From positions 1-5,669 of the forward strand of contig JAZNXH010000189.1 in assembly GCA_045593785.1 (NCBI GenBank): DNA of 5,669 nt, given 5' to 3'. A program made the position numbers and the translations under genes. Numbering within the stretch: position 1 is the stretch's first letter; the number at the start of each line of letters is the position of its first letter. Under the pieces are notes generated by a model, which was not told the DNA's origin, did not search any database, and was given only the letters and a program-made list of their open reading frames with translations. Of this stretch, positions 1-5,669 are shown one piece after another. The stretch comes from SZUA-448 sp045593785. GTDB taxonomy: Bacteria; Bacillota; Clostridia; Lachnospirales; Lachnospiraceae.

Positions 1-734
1 TGCGCTTTGTTAATCAGGTATTTGAGCTCATTGCTTGCACCGTAACGGGAAGAAGCAGCGTAGAAGTTGGACACCTGATAGCCGAACGATCCGTAGTACG
101 GATGTTCCATGATCGCCATAATCTGTATCGTGTTATAGCCGAGGTCTTTGATTCTCGGCAGGTTGTTTTCTGCAAATGCAAGATAGGAACCGACGGAATA
201 ATCTTCTTGCGCCATACCGATGTGGCATTCGTAGATCAGTGGTGTCTTACAAGGGACAAAATCCTGATCCGTACAATCGTAAGGAGCGAGGGTATCGTCA
301 ATCTCGGCGCACCACAGATAGGTGATCGGATCCTGTACCACACGGGTGGCATAGAGCGGGATACGGCGGAGTACTTTGCCTTCGTGGATTACGATGGTCT
401 GTACTTTCTGACCGCATTCCAGCGCGTCTTCGCCCGGAAGCGTCACTTCAAAAATGCCATTCTCCAGTTTGGTCAACGGGCAGGAAAACATGTCCCAACC
501 GTTGAAGTCGCCGGTAAGGTACAGTGCTTCTGCTGCCGGTGCCCATTCGCGATATACCCAGGCATCTTCGAGCCGGTGAAAGCCGAAGTACCGGTGTGCA
601 TTGGCAAAATCAGCGAGCGTAGTAGAAACGCCAAGAAGTTCTTGGCGTTTTCTCTTGTAGTTATCCATCCGAAGTTCTAAGTCATCGGAATACGGTGTAA
701 GGTACGGGTCAATCTCGGTAATTCGGTATGCCAT
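1..734 (-). CDS. glgB: 1,4-alpha-glucan branching enzyme, N-terminal part (GH13_8-like), cut by the left edge
   Basis: I translated this from the complementary strand: 244 codons are present from the ATG at 734, and the frame is open to the edge. The enzyme cuts alpha-1,4-glucan chains and rejoins them through alpha-1,6 bonds, making branches in glycogen in the cytoplasm. Residues about 49-140 look like a CBM48 glycan-binding module, with YREWAPAAEALYLTGDFNGW at 61-80. The catalytic barrel begins near 166 with IYECHIGM, then LPRIKDLGYNTIQIMAIMEH (192-211) and YYGSFGYQVSNFYAASSR (213-230). This pattern is characteristic of the GH13_8 branching enzymes shared by eukaryotes and some bacteria. 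The nucleophile and acid/base residues lie beyond the window and cannot be checked. The start is supported by an AAGGAGG box six bases upstream. The gene sits 14 bases behind the Wzz-like gene and is probably co-transcribed with it. A debranching or amylase-type GH13 enzyme is much less likely given these motifs. Confidence 0.92.
   Translation of the reverse strand, partial: MAYRITEIDPYLTPYSDDLELRMDNYKRKRQELLGVSTTLADFANAHRYFGFHRLEDAWVYREWAPAAEALYLTGDFNGWDMFSCPLTKLENGIFEVTLPGEDALECGQKVQTIVIHEGKVLRRIPLYATRVVQDPITYLWCAEIDDTLAPYDCTDQDFVPCKTPLIYECHIGMAQEDYSVGSYLAFAENNLPRIKDLGYNTIQIMAIMEHPYYGSFGYQVSNFYAASSRYGASNELKYLINKA
626..650. repeat. Perfect 25-base palindrome inside the glgB reading frame
   Basis: The arms AAACGCCAAGAA (626-637) and TTCTTGGCGTTT (639-650) are exact reverse complements around a single base at 638. 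In the glgB mRNA this could fold as a 10-base-pair stem with a five-base AACTT loop, beginning about 85 bases after the start codon. In the protein it encodes KRQELLGV (residues 29-36), in the N-terminal region before the CBM48 module. No run of U follows the stem, so a conventional intrinsic terminator is unlikely. Its function is unknown; it may be chance codon choice or a regulatory or mRNA-stability element. Confidence 0.8.
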
Positions 735-740
735 AGGCGC

Positions 741-747
741 CCTCCTT
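741..747 (-). promoter_or_regulatory. Ribosome binding site of glgB
   Basis: AAGGAGG on the minus strand, six bases before the glgB ATG. It lies in the 14-base gap just after the TAA of the Wzz-like gene. This gives glgB its own strong translation start inside a shared transcript, and it fixes the glgB start codon at 734. Confidence 0.85.
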
Positions 748-748
748 A

Positions 749-2164
749 TTACATAACTGCATCGGTATTGGTGATAATCGCACCAAGAACCGGTTTGTTC
801 CATGCTTTCAGTGCTTCTAATTCTTTTTCAATGTCTGCAAAGGCGGTGCACTCTTGTTTTTCTACAAGGATGACGCAGTCAGCAGCGGTAAGCTGTTCAA
901 TCGAAGCAGCATTCGTGAGGATGTCCGCGGTGTTCAGTACCGTGAAACCATCGCTCAGACCACAGGCGTCAATGACCTGCTGTAATTCTTCTTCCGGTAA
1001 CATGCCGGTAAATGCGATCGTGCTCCAGTTTGCATCTTTAGTTGCAAGGTCGGAGCGGATGCTGGTACCTGCCATCTTGGCAAGACGCTCATAGTCTTCC
1101 GGCACAGTTTTGATGCCGCCAAATGCTGCAAACCAACGGGAGATAAATGCGAACGGCTTCTTCACGCGTGCGCCCGGAAGCTGGGCGATGATGCGAAGTC
1201 CGAAGCGGGACTTCATATCGTTAGGATTCTTCAATTTGCCGGATAAGATGCATCCGCCGGCAACAATCACAACACCGAGGACTCCGACAACAAGTCCGGC
1301 GATGATGAGGAACTTAATTGCGTTGATGACAGCCCAACGTCTGCCGATTTCGAGAGTAGGTTCTGCTTCTTTTTTCCACTCAAGATATTCTTCGTTTACT
1401 TCCTGAATTTTCATGTCAATTTGGGACACTGCCTGAAGGTTGTCTTTCTGCTTCTGCTCCAGTTCAAGGTTTACCTGTTCGTAGGATGCACTGTTGGTAG
1501 ACACTAACTCATGTGCGCTGATGGCATCCGAGATTGTCGACTGTCTGGAAAGAAGACCGCTTTCTACCAGCTTTAAGATTTCCTGACAGGATGCGGCGTC
1601 TTTGTGACGAAGACTTGCGGAAATCATGTTGTTGCTGTAATCGATGGAGAGTGTAAGGATTTCCTTCAGATAACGAAGCTCCAACTCATAGCTTAAGTTG
1701 TCAAGGATATGCTGATACAGTTCACCGTTGGTCATATAGGTGTTATATGCTTTCAGGATACGGTTGGACAGATCGATGTTCTGGTATGCCATATCCGGCA
1801 TGATCTGATAATCATATGCCAGATAGAATTCTACCGAGGCAATCTGCTCGCGCAACGGATCAATCTTCATGAGGATTGATTTTTCGTTGTATTCCTGTTG
1901 CTTTTGCTGCTGGTCTACAAGGTTTTCCATCGAAATCTGCAGGTTCTCGCCGGTAGCAACCCAGCCGGCATGTTCTCTCTGGAAACGGGTCTGGGTTTCT
2001 TCGATATACTCCGGATTGGAGAGCTTTATGAAGTTCTGAGCCACCTTCGCACCACCTATAACGATGGCAAGCAGGATTGCCCAGAGTGCAATCGGTCTCC
2101 ATGCGCGCAGAACACGGTAAAGTAACCATTTTAAGTCGATTTCTTGTTCGTAATTTTCGTTCAT
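749..2164 (-). CDS. Wzz-like polysaccharide chain-length/co-polymerase protein with degenerate P-loop tail
   Basis: A 471-residue membrane protein of the polysaccharide co-polymerase type. Such proteins set chain length or assist export of surface polysaccharide at the cytoplasmic membrane. A short cytoplasmic start (about 1-23) leads into membrane segment 1 (about 24-40). A long, mostly helical extracytoplasmic part (about 41-275) follows, with Gln/Glu-rich coiled-coil-like stretches near 80-97 and 228-265. Membrane segment 2 is at about 283-306. The cytoplasmic tail (310-471) resembles a CpsD/Wzc-type tyrosine kinase domain (EDYERLAKMAGTSIRSDLA at 356-374, then ADCVILVEKQECT at 428-440 and VLGAIITN at 459-466). 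It has no GK[S/T] Walker A and no tyrosine-rich end. The frame is open upstream to an ATG at 2302, but that extension would cross the promoter; the ATG at 2164 has a ribosome binding site and directly precedes the Wzz-like start MNENYEQEIDLKWLLYRVL. The gene lies divergent from rfbB and directly upstream of glgB. The family call is confident; the polysaccharide served is unknown. Confidence 0.82.
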   Translation of the reverse strand: MNENYEQEIDLKWLLYRVLRAWRPIALWAILLAIVIGGAKVAQNFIKLSNPEYIEETQTRFQREHAGWVATGENLQISMENLVDQQQKQQEYNEKSILMKIDPLREQIASVEFYLAYDYQIMPDMAYQNIDLSNRILKAYNTYMTNGELYQHILDNLSYELELRYLKEILTLSIDYSNNMISASLRHKDAASCQEILKLVESGLLSRQSTISDAISAHELVSTNSASYEQVNLELEQKQKDNLQAVSQIDMKIQEVNEEYLEWKKEAEPTLEIGRRWAVINAIKFLIIAGLVVGVLGVVIVAGGCILSGKLKNPNDMKSRFGLRIIAQLPGARVKKPFAFISRWFAAFGGIKTVPEDYERLAKMAGTSIRSDLATKDANWSTIAFTGMLPEEELQQVIDACGLSDGFTVLNTADILTNAASIEQLTAADCVILVEKQECTAFADIEKELEALKAWNKPVLGAIITNTDAVM

Positions 2165-2170
2165 TTTGTA

Positions 2171-2179
2171 TTTTCCTTT
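2171..2179 (-). promoter_or_regulatory. Ribosome binding site deciding the Wzz-like start
   Basis: AAAGGAAAA on the minus strand ends six bases before the ATG at 2164, with its AAAGG core about ten bases away. It is of moderate strength. It favours the start at 2164 over the upstream in-frame ATG at 2302, which lies outside the predicted transcript. Confidence 0.6.
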
Positions 2180-2203
2180 ATCGTTATTGATATCGAGTCT
2201 GTC

Positions 2204-2215
2204 AATGTGGACATT
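2204..2215. repeat. Small inverted repeat near the start of the Wzz-like transcript
   Basis: AATGT and ACATT flank a two-base centre (AATGTGGACATT). The repeat covers the first transcribed bases predicted for the Wzz-like promoter, a position where a repressor could sit. The arms are only five bases long, so chance is a real possibility. Confidence 0.25.
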
Positions 2216-2224
2216 CGTACTTAT

Positions 2225-2253
2225 ATAATAGTATGAAATCTGTTTTGTTTCAA
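2225..2253 (-). promoter_or_regulatory. Predicted housekeeping promoter for the Wzz-like gene and glgB
   Basis: On the minus strand, TTGAAA (2253-2248) is followed after exactly 17 bases by TATTAT (2230-2225). Each box matches the sigma-A consensus at five of six positions. Transcription would start near 2218, giving a leader of about 54 bases before the ATG at 2164. No other promoter-like site was seen before glgB, so it probably drives both genes. Confidence 0.65.
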
Positions 2254-2295
2254 GTATTTCCGTTGCATTTTGAGAAAAGAAGCGGTGGGTAGTGC

Positions 2296-2324
2296 TAGAC
2301 AAAGAAACCCGCTTGGATTATAGT
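2296..2324 (+). promoter_or_regulatory. Predicted housekeeping promoter for the rfb operon
   Basis: TAGACA (2296-2301), a 17-base spacer and TATAGT (2319-2324) each match the sigma-A boxes at five of six positions. The start site would be near 2331, giving a leader of about 53 bases before rfbB. It faces away from the Wzz-like promoter and the two -35 boxes are about 42 bases apart, so a regulator bound between them could affect both units. Confidence 0.65.
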
Positions 2325-2383
2325 ATTGTTATATGGAAAGCATTTGAAAAAGGTTTTGGATTTATGTTTACCGGGAGGAAACC

Positions 2384-3421
2384 ATGAAGATGTTAGTGAC
2401 CGGCGGTGCCGGGTTTATCGGAAGCAATTTTGTGCATTATATATTAGAGAAATACTCGGAGGTTGAAGTGGTAAACTTAGACCTTCTGACGTATGCGGGC
2501 AATCTGGAATCCCTGAAGGATATAGAGGATGCTCCGAATTACCGTTTTGTGCACGGCGACATTGCAGACCGACCGTTTATCATGGAGCTGTTTGAACAGG
2601 AGAAGTTCGATGTGGTGGTAAACTTTGCTGCAGAGTCGCATGTAGACCGTTCGGTGACGAATCCGGAGGTGTTCCTGCGCAGCAATGTCATCGGAACGCA
2701 GGTGCTGTTGGATGCGTCTCGTAAGTTTGGCGTAAAGAGATATCACCAGGTATCGACGGATGAGGTTTACGGAGATCTTCCGCTGGACCGCAAGGATCTG
2801 ATGTTTACGGAGACGACACCGATTCATACTTCGAGCCCGTATTCGGCGGCGAAGGCGAGTGCGGATCTCTTTGTCATGGCGTATCACCGTACCTATGGGC
2901 TTCCGGTGACGATTTCGCGTTGTTCGAACAACTACGGACCGTATCAGTTTCCGGAGAAGGTGATTCCACTCATGATCTTGCGTGCGTTGAAGGATGAGAC
3001 ACTTCCGGTGTACGGGGACGGACAAAATGTGCGCGACTGGTTGCATGTGAAAGATCACTGCAGTGCCATTGACCTGATTTTACAAAAAGGTCGTGTCGGT
3101 GAGGTGTACAATATCGGCGGACACAATGAGCGTACGAATCTTGAGATGGTGCACACCATCCTGAGCCGTTTGCAGAAGCCCGAGAGCCTGATTCGTTTTG
3201 TAACGGACCGACCGGGACACGATCTGCGTTACGCGATTGATCCGACAAAGATCGAGACGGAACTTGGCTGGGAGCCGGAGTATAACTTTGATACCGGCAT
3301 CGCGCAGACGATTGACTGGTATGTGGCAAATGAAGCATGGTGGAAAAACGTGGTAAGCGGAGAGTACAGCAAGTATTTTGATTCGATGTACGGAAAACGG
3401 CTGCATGACACAAAAGCTTGA
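2384..3421 (+). CDS. rfbB: dTDP-glucose 4,6-dehydratase
   Basis: A cytoplasmic 345-residue enzyme of the extended short-chain dehydrogenase/reductase family, the full length expected. It converts dTDP-D-glucose to dTDP-4-keto-6-deoxy-D-glucose with a bound NAD+, the second step of dTDP-L-rhamnose synthesis. Visible landmarks are the nucleotide-binding GGAGFIG (7-13), NFAAESHVDRS (80-90), the catalytic STDEVYG (124-130, with the Thr-Asp-Glu trio) and YSAAK (153-157, the Tyr/Lys pair). SNNYGPYQFPEK follows, and then VYGDGQNVRDWLHV, which is typical of this enzyme rather than of UDP-glucose epimerases. The ATG is preceded by GGGAGGAA at 2373-2380. It is the first gene after the predicted promoter, with rfbD 35 bases downstream. 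No key residue is missing. Also called rmlB. Confidence 0.97.
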   Translation: MKMLVTGGAGFIGSNFVHYILEKYSEVEVVNLDLLTYAGNLESLKDIEDAPNYRFVHGDIADRPFIMELFEQEKFDVVVNFAAESHVDRSVTNPEVFLRSNVIGTQVLLDASRKFGVKRYHQVSTDEVYGDLPLDRKDLMFTETTPIHTSSPYSAAKASADLFVMAYHRTYGLPVTISRCSNNYGPYQFPEKVIPLMILRALKDETLPVYGDGQNVRDWLHVKDHCSAIDLILQKGRVGEVYNIGGHNERTNLEMVHTILSRLQKPESLIRFVTDRPGHDLRYAIDPTKIETELGWEPEYNFDTGIAQTIDWYVANEAWWKNVVSGEYSKYFDSMYGKRLHDTKA

Positions 3422-3440
3422 CAGGGAAAAAGGTCAGCCG

Positions 3441-3449
3441 AAAGGTAAG
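3441..3449 (+). promoter_or_regulatory. Ribosome binding site deciding the rfbD start
   Basis: AAAGGTAAG lies just before the ATG at 3457. The open frame reaches back to a TTG at 3418 that overlaps the end of rfbB, but the conserved protein begins at MNNQLRVLVTG, which supports 3457. A GTG at 3451, two codons earlier, is a weaker alternative. Confidence 0.5.
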
Positions 3450-3456
3450 TGTGTAT

Positions 3457-4329
3457 ATGAATAATCAGTTACGTGTATTGGTAACCGGAGTAAGAGGCCA
3501 GCTTGGATATGATGTGGTGAAGGAACTGTCCCATCGTGGCATGGTGGCAGTCGGTGTTGGAAGAGAAGAGATGGACATCACGGATGCTGCTGCAGTGGAG
3601 CGTGTCATCACGGACGCGAAGGTGCAGGCAGTGATTCATTGTGCTGCGTACAATGCGGTGGATAAGGCAGAAGAGGATGTGGAAAACTGTCGCAGAGGCA
3701 ATGTGGACGGTGCACGGAATATCGCTGCAGTCTGTAAGAAGCTTGATATCAAGATGCTGTATGTGAGTACGGATTATGTGTTTGACGGCTCGGGCAATGA
3801 GGCGTGGACGACAGAGGATGTGCCCGCTCCGCTTGGAGTATATGGCAAGTCAAAGTATGATGCAGAACTTGTGGTACAGGAACTGGTGTCAAAGTTTTTT
3901 GTCGTTCGTATCTCCTGGGCATTTGGAATCAACGGGAATAATTTTGTAAAGACGATGCTTCGTCTGTCGGAGACAAAAGACCATCTGTCGGTGGTGAACG
4001 ATCAGGTGGGTTCGCCGACGTTTACCGAAGACCTTGCGGTTCTTCTGGTGGATATGATACAGACCGAGAAGTATGGTATCTATCATGCGACCAATGAAGG
4101 GGATTGTTCCTGGTACGAGTTTGCCTGCGAGATTTTCCGCATGGCAGGAAAAACGATGACAGTAACGCCGGTGACAACTGCAGAGTATGGAGCAAAGGCG
4201 CCGCGTCCGAAGAACAGCCGGATGAGCAAGGATAAATTAGTAGAGAATGGATTTAAGCGGTTGCCGCACTGGCAGAGTGCACTGGAACGGTATCTTACGC
4301 AGCTTGGTGAAATGAAATTCAGTTCGTAA
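3457..4329 (+). CDS. rfbD: dTDP-4-dehydrorhamnose reductase
   Basis: A 290-residue cytoplasmic reductase of the extended short-chain dehydrogenase family. It carries out the last step, reducing dTDP-4-keto-L-rhamnose to dTDP-L-rhamnose with NAD(P)H. Evidence: the N-terminal nucleotide-binding GVRGQLG (11-17), CAAYNAVDKAE (62-72), YVSTDYVFDG (102-111) and the catalytic pair in YGKSK (129-133). RISWAFG and NDQVGSPT follow, the latter being a signature of RmlD proteins. The C-terminal part has RPKNSRMSKDKL, as is usual in the family. Length is normal. The start at 3457 is chosen over the TTG at 3418 because the family begins just before the glycine-rich loop and a ribosome binding site is present. 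It lies 35 bases after rfbB and 76 bases before rfbC in the same operon. Also called rmlD. Confidence 0.95.
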   Translation: MNNQLRVLVTGVRGQLGYDVVKELSHRGMVAVGVGREEMDITDAAAVERVITDAKVQAVIHCAAYNAVDKAEEDVENCRRGNVDGARNIAAVCKKLDIKMLYVSTDYVFDGSGNEAWTTEDVPAPLGVYGKSKYDAELVVQELVSKFFVVRISWAFGINGNNFVKTMLRLSETKDHLSVVNDQVGSPTFTEDLAVLLVDMIQTEKYGIYHATNEGDCSWYEFACEIFRMAGKTMTVTPVTTAEYGAKAPRPKNSRMSKDKLVENGFKRLPHWQSALERYLTQLGEMKFSS

Positions 4330-4405
4330 CGTGTGGTTGCCATATTGCGCGATACGGAATCAGGATGATTGAAAACAGGAATAAGAAGCAGATGGAGATA
4401 AAATA

Positions 4406-4984
4406 ATGGGTCAGATTACAGTAACAAAGGATGTAAACGGAATACAGGGTTTGACGATTATCGAACCGAAGGTGCATGGCGATGAGCGCGGGTATTTTAT
4501 GGAGAGCTACAATTACCGGGATTTTGCAGAAGCCGGGATTGATTGTACGTTCGTGCAGGACAATCAGTCTTCTTCGAAGAAGGGTGTACTGCGTGGTCTG
4601 CATTATCAGATTGAGCATCCGCAGGCGAAGCTGGTGCGCGTTATCCGTGGTGAAGTGTTTGACGTGGCGGTAGATCTGCGTGAGGGTTCCAAGACTTTCG
4701 GCAAATGGTTCGGTGTACGGCTGTCGGAGGAAAACAAGAAGCAGTTCTTCGTACCGGCGGGCTTTGCACACGGATATCTGGTATTGTCGGATTATGCCGA
4801 ATTTTGTTATAAGGTGACGGATTTTTATCATCCGGGTGATGAAGGCGGACTTCTCTGGAATGACCCTGAGATAGGGATTGCGTGGCCGATGCCGGAAGGC
4901 ATGAATATTGATGAGATTCAGTTGTTGGAGCGCGACCGTAACTGGGGCGGTATTGCAGTGTATAGAAAAGAACATGGGATGTAA
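4406..4984 (+). CDS. rfbC: dTDP-4-dehydrorhamnose 3,5-epimerase
   Basis: A 192-residue cupin-fold epimerase, a usual length for the family. It inverts C3 and C5 of dTDP-4-keto-6-deoxyglucose, turning the RfbB product into the RfbD substrate. Motifs in order: GDERGYFMESYN (25-36), FVQDNQS (49-55), LRGLHYQ (62-68, whose His66 matches the family's catalytic histidine), KLVRVIRGEVFDVAVDLR (75-92), FFVPAGFAHGYLVLS (114-128) and FCYKVTDFYHPGDEGG (133-148), with Tyr135 likely the catalytic tyrosine. Asp/Trp-rich WNDPEIGIAWP follows. GGAG at 4394-4397 lies eight bases before the ATG. The start overlaps by one base the stop of a 13-codon open frame, and the VanZ-family gene starts one base after the rfbC stop, so translational coupling is plausible. 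Also called rmlC. Confidence 0.96.
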   Translation: MGQITVTKDVNGIQGLTIIEPKVHGDERGYFMESYNYRDFAEAGIDCTFVQDNQSSSKKGVLRGLHYQIEHPQAKLVRVIRGEVFDVAVDLREGSKTFGKWFGVRLSEENKKQFFVPAGFAHGYLVLSDYAEFCYKVTDFYHPGDEGGLLWNDPEIGIAWPMPEGMNIDEIQLLERDRNWGGIAVYRKEHGM

Positions 4985-4985
4985 T

Positions 4986-5483
4986 ATGAAGAAAAGAATG
5001 ACAGGGTCGGAACAGAATACAGGCAAGAGACAGTACAAATCAAGTGATATATGGAGTCTGGTGCTTCTGGTACTGATAACTGCAACGCTTGTGTTTATCT
5101 GGACCAATTCAATGGAGGCACCGGCGGAATCCAGTGAGAAAAGCCAATGGGTGATGAAGCTGATGACGCCGTTTTTAGAGATTTTTGTTGGGAAAGGCAA
5201 TGTGACAGAGTTTCTGGTGCGGAAGCTGGCGCACTTTTGCGAGTTCGGACTGCTTGGCTGTGAGCTGTCTCTGATGTTAATCCTTCGGAGTCGTCGGACG
5301 TTGCAGTGGTATGTGAATGCCGGGATGTTTGCTTTTGTTGTGGCGGCACTGGATGAGACGATACAGATCTTTGCGGACCGGGGTTCGTCGCTTGCAGATG
5401 TGTGGCTGGATACGGCAGGTGCGGCGACGGGAATCGCTGGAGTTTGGGTGCTGTATGTACTGGGAAGCCGAATAAAAAAATAA
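4986..5483 (+). CDS. VanZ-family integral membrane protein
   Basis: A small membrane protein of 165 residues. After a charged cytoplasmic start it has about four membrane segments (near 22-39, 84-100, 108-123 and 137-160). The family hallmarks are clear: VRKLAHFCEFGLLG (78-91) and ALDETIQIF (121-129) followed by RGSSLADVWLDTAGAATG (132-149). VanZ proteins are best known from teicoplanin resistance in the vanA cluster, but most family members in Bacillota are uncharacterised and this one should not be called a resistance gene. It begins one base after the rfbC stop and is the last gene before the terminator, so it is co-transcribed with dTDP-rhamnose synthesis, pointing to an envelope role. 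The ribosome binding site is weak (GGGA at 4976-4979). An in-frame ATG at 4974, overlapping rfbC, is a possible alternative start. Confidence 0.88.
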   Translation: MKKRMTGSEQNTGKRQYKSSDIWSLVLLVLITATLVFIWTNSMEAPAESSEKSQWVMKLMTPFLEIFVGKGNVTEFLVRKLAHFCEFGLLGCELSLMLILRSRRTLQWYVNAGMFAFVVAALDETIQIFADRGSSLADVWLDTAGAATGIAGVWVLYVLGSRIKK

Positions 5484-5484
5484 G

Positions 5485-5522
5485 AAAACGGAAGATGCGG
5501 GAAAACCGCTCTTCCGTTTTTT
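5485..5522 (+). terminator. Intrinsic terminator of the rfb-VanZ operon, probably bidirectional
   Basis: The arms AAAACGGAAGA (5485-5495) and TCTTCCGTTTT (5510-5520) pair perfectly, with an inner GCGG/CCGC stem, one bulged T and a GAAAA loop. A run of six T (5517-5522) closes it. It begins right after the VanZ-family stop codon. Read from the other strand the stem is followed by TTTTCTTATTTTTTT, so it can also end transcripts from araD, whose stop lies 24 bases away. Confidence 0.93.
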
Positions 5523-5546
5523 ATTCTACATTTATATAAGATTTGA

Positions 5547-5669
5547 TTAGTTCTGTCCGTAGTAAGCGTTTGCACCGTGTTTTCTGAGGTAGTGCTTGTC
5601 CAGAAGCTCCTGCTGCATCGGAGGGAGCTGTCCACCGGAGAGGGAGAGATTGTGCCAAGCCATAAAAGC
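5547..5669 (-). CDS. araD: L-ribulose-5-phosphate 4-epimerase, C-terminal end, cut by the right edge
   Basis: The last 40 codons and the TAA stop are present on the minus strand; the rest lies beyond the right edge. The peptide contains GGQLPPMQQELLDKHYLRKH followed by GANAYYGQN. This closely resembles the end of E. coli AraD as I recall it (DMQQTLLDKHYLRKHGAKAYYGQ). The enzyme is a class II aldolase-family metal enzyme that converts L-ribulose 5-phosphate to D-xylulose 5-phosphate in L-arabinose breakdown. The metal-binding histidines are outside the window. Close relatives acting on L-xylulose or L-ascorbate intermediates (UlaF, SgbE) share this tail, so the exact substrate is less sure than the family. 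It converges on the VanZ-family gene and probably shares its terminator. Confidence 0.88.
   Translation of the reverse strand, partial: AFMAWHNLSLSGGQLPPMQQELLDKHYLRKHGANAYYGQN

Noticed and set aside
102..680. A 192-codon open frame on the plus strand
   Set aside because: It is the antisense shadow of glgB, whose minus-strand translation gives unmistakable branching-enzyme motifs.
2165..2302. Upstream extension of the Wzz-like protein to the ATG at 2302
   Set aside because: The extra 46 residues would be encoded across the predicted promoter and transcript start, and they do not resemble a Wzz N-terminus.
3145..3160. Inverted repeat GATGGTG/CACCATC inside rfbB
   Set aside because: The arms are only seven bases with a two-base centre, within well-conserved coding sequence and with no sign of a role.
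4986..5483. Reading the VanZ-family gene as a glycopeptide resistance determinant
   Set aside because: There are no vanH, vanA or vanX-type genes or regulators nearby, and the family is widespread in bacteria without such resistance.
4319..5635. A 438-codon open frame on the minus strand across rfbC, the VanZ-family gene, the terminator and the araD end
   Set aside because: It is antisense to two clear genes, crosses a strong terminator and reads araD in the wrong frame. Its composition is Ser/Thr/Arg-rich low-quality sequence with no recognisable domain.

Overview
The window comes from a bacterial chromosome, most likely a Gram-positive anaerobe of the Bacillota (Clostridia, Lachnospiraceae-like). 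This placement is inferred from strong AGGAGG-type ribosome binding sites, housekeeping-type promoters, a GH13_8-type branching enzyme, a two-membrane-segment Wzz-like protein and a VanZ-family protein. The sequence alone does not fix genus or species. Coding density is high. No mobile element, CRISPR array, tRNA or rRNA was seen.

Left half (minus strand, 1-2164): a Wzz-like chain-length/co-polymerase protein is followed after only 14 bases by the start of a 1,4-alpha-glucan branching enzyme (glgB), which runs off the left edge. The two are probably co-transcribed from a promoter near 2225-2253. The cytoplasmic tail of the Wzz-like protein resembles a bacterial tyrosine kinase P-loop domain that has lost its nucleotide-binding motifs. 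The glgB reading frame carries a perfect 25-base palindrome close to its start.

Centre and right (plus strand, 2384-5483): a divergent promoter at about 2296-2324 drives rfbB-rfbD-rfbC, three of the four dTDP-L-rhamnose synthesis enzymes. A VanZ-family membrane protein gene follows, and a strong hairpin terminator ends the unit. The first enzyme of the pathway (RfbA/RmlA) is not in the window. Its product, dTDP-glucose, is converted by RfbB to the 4-keto-6-deoxy sugar, epimerised by RfbC and reduced by RfbD to dTDP-L-rhamnose, which normally feeds cell-wall or capsular polysaccharide. The Wzz-like protein across the shared 219-base intergenic region fits the same surface-polysaccharide theme.

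Right edge (minus strand, 5547-5669): the last 40 codons of araD (L-ribulose-5-phosphate 4-epimerase) converge on the VanZ gene, and the terminator between them probably serves both directions. The window is mostly well-understood biology. The items most worth a second look are the degenerate P-loop tail, the Wzz-like/glgB pairing and the intragenic palindrome.
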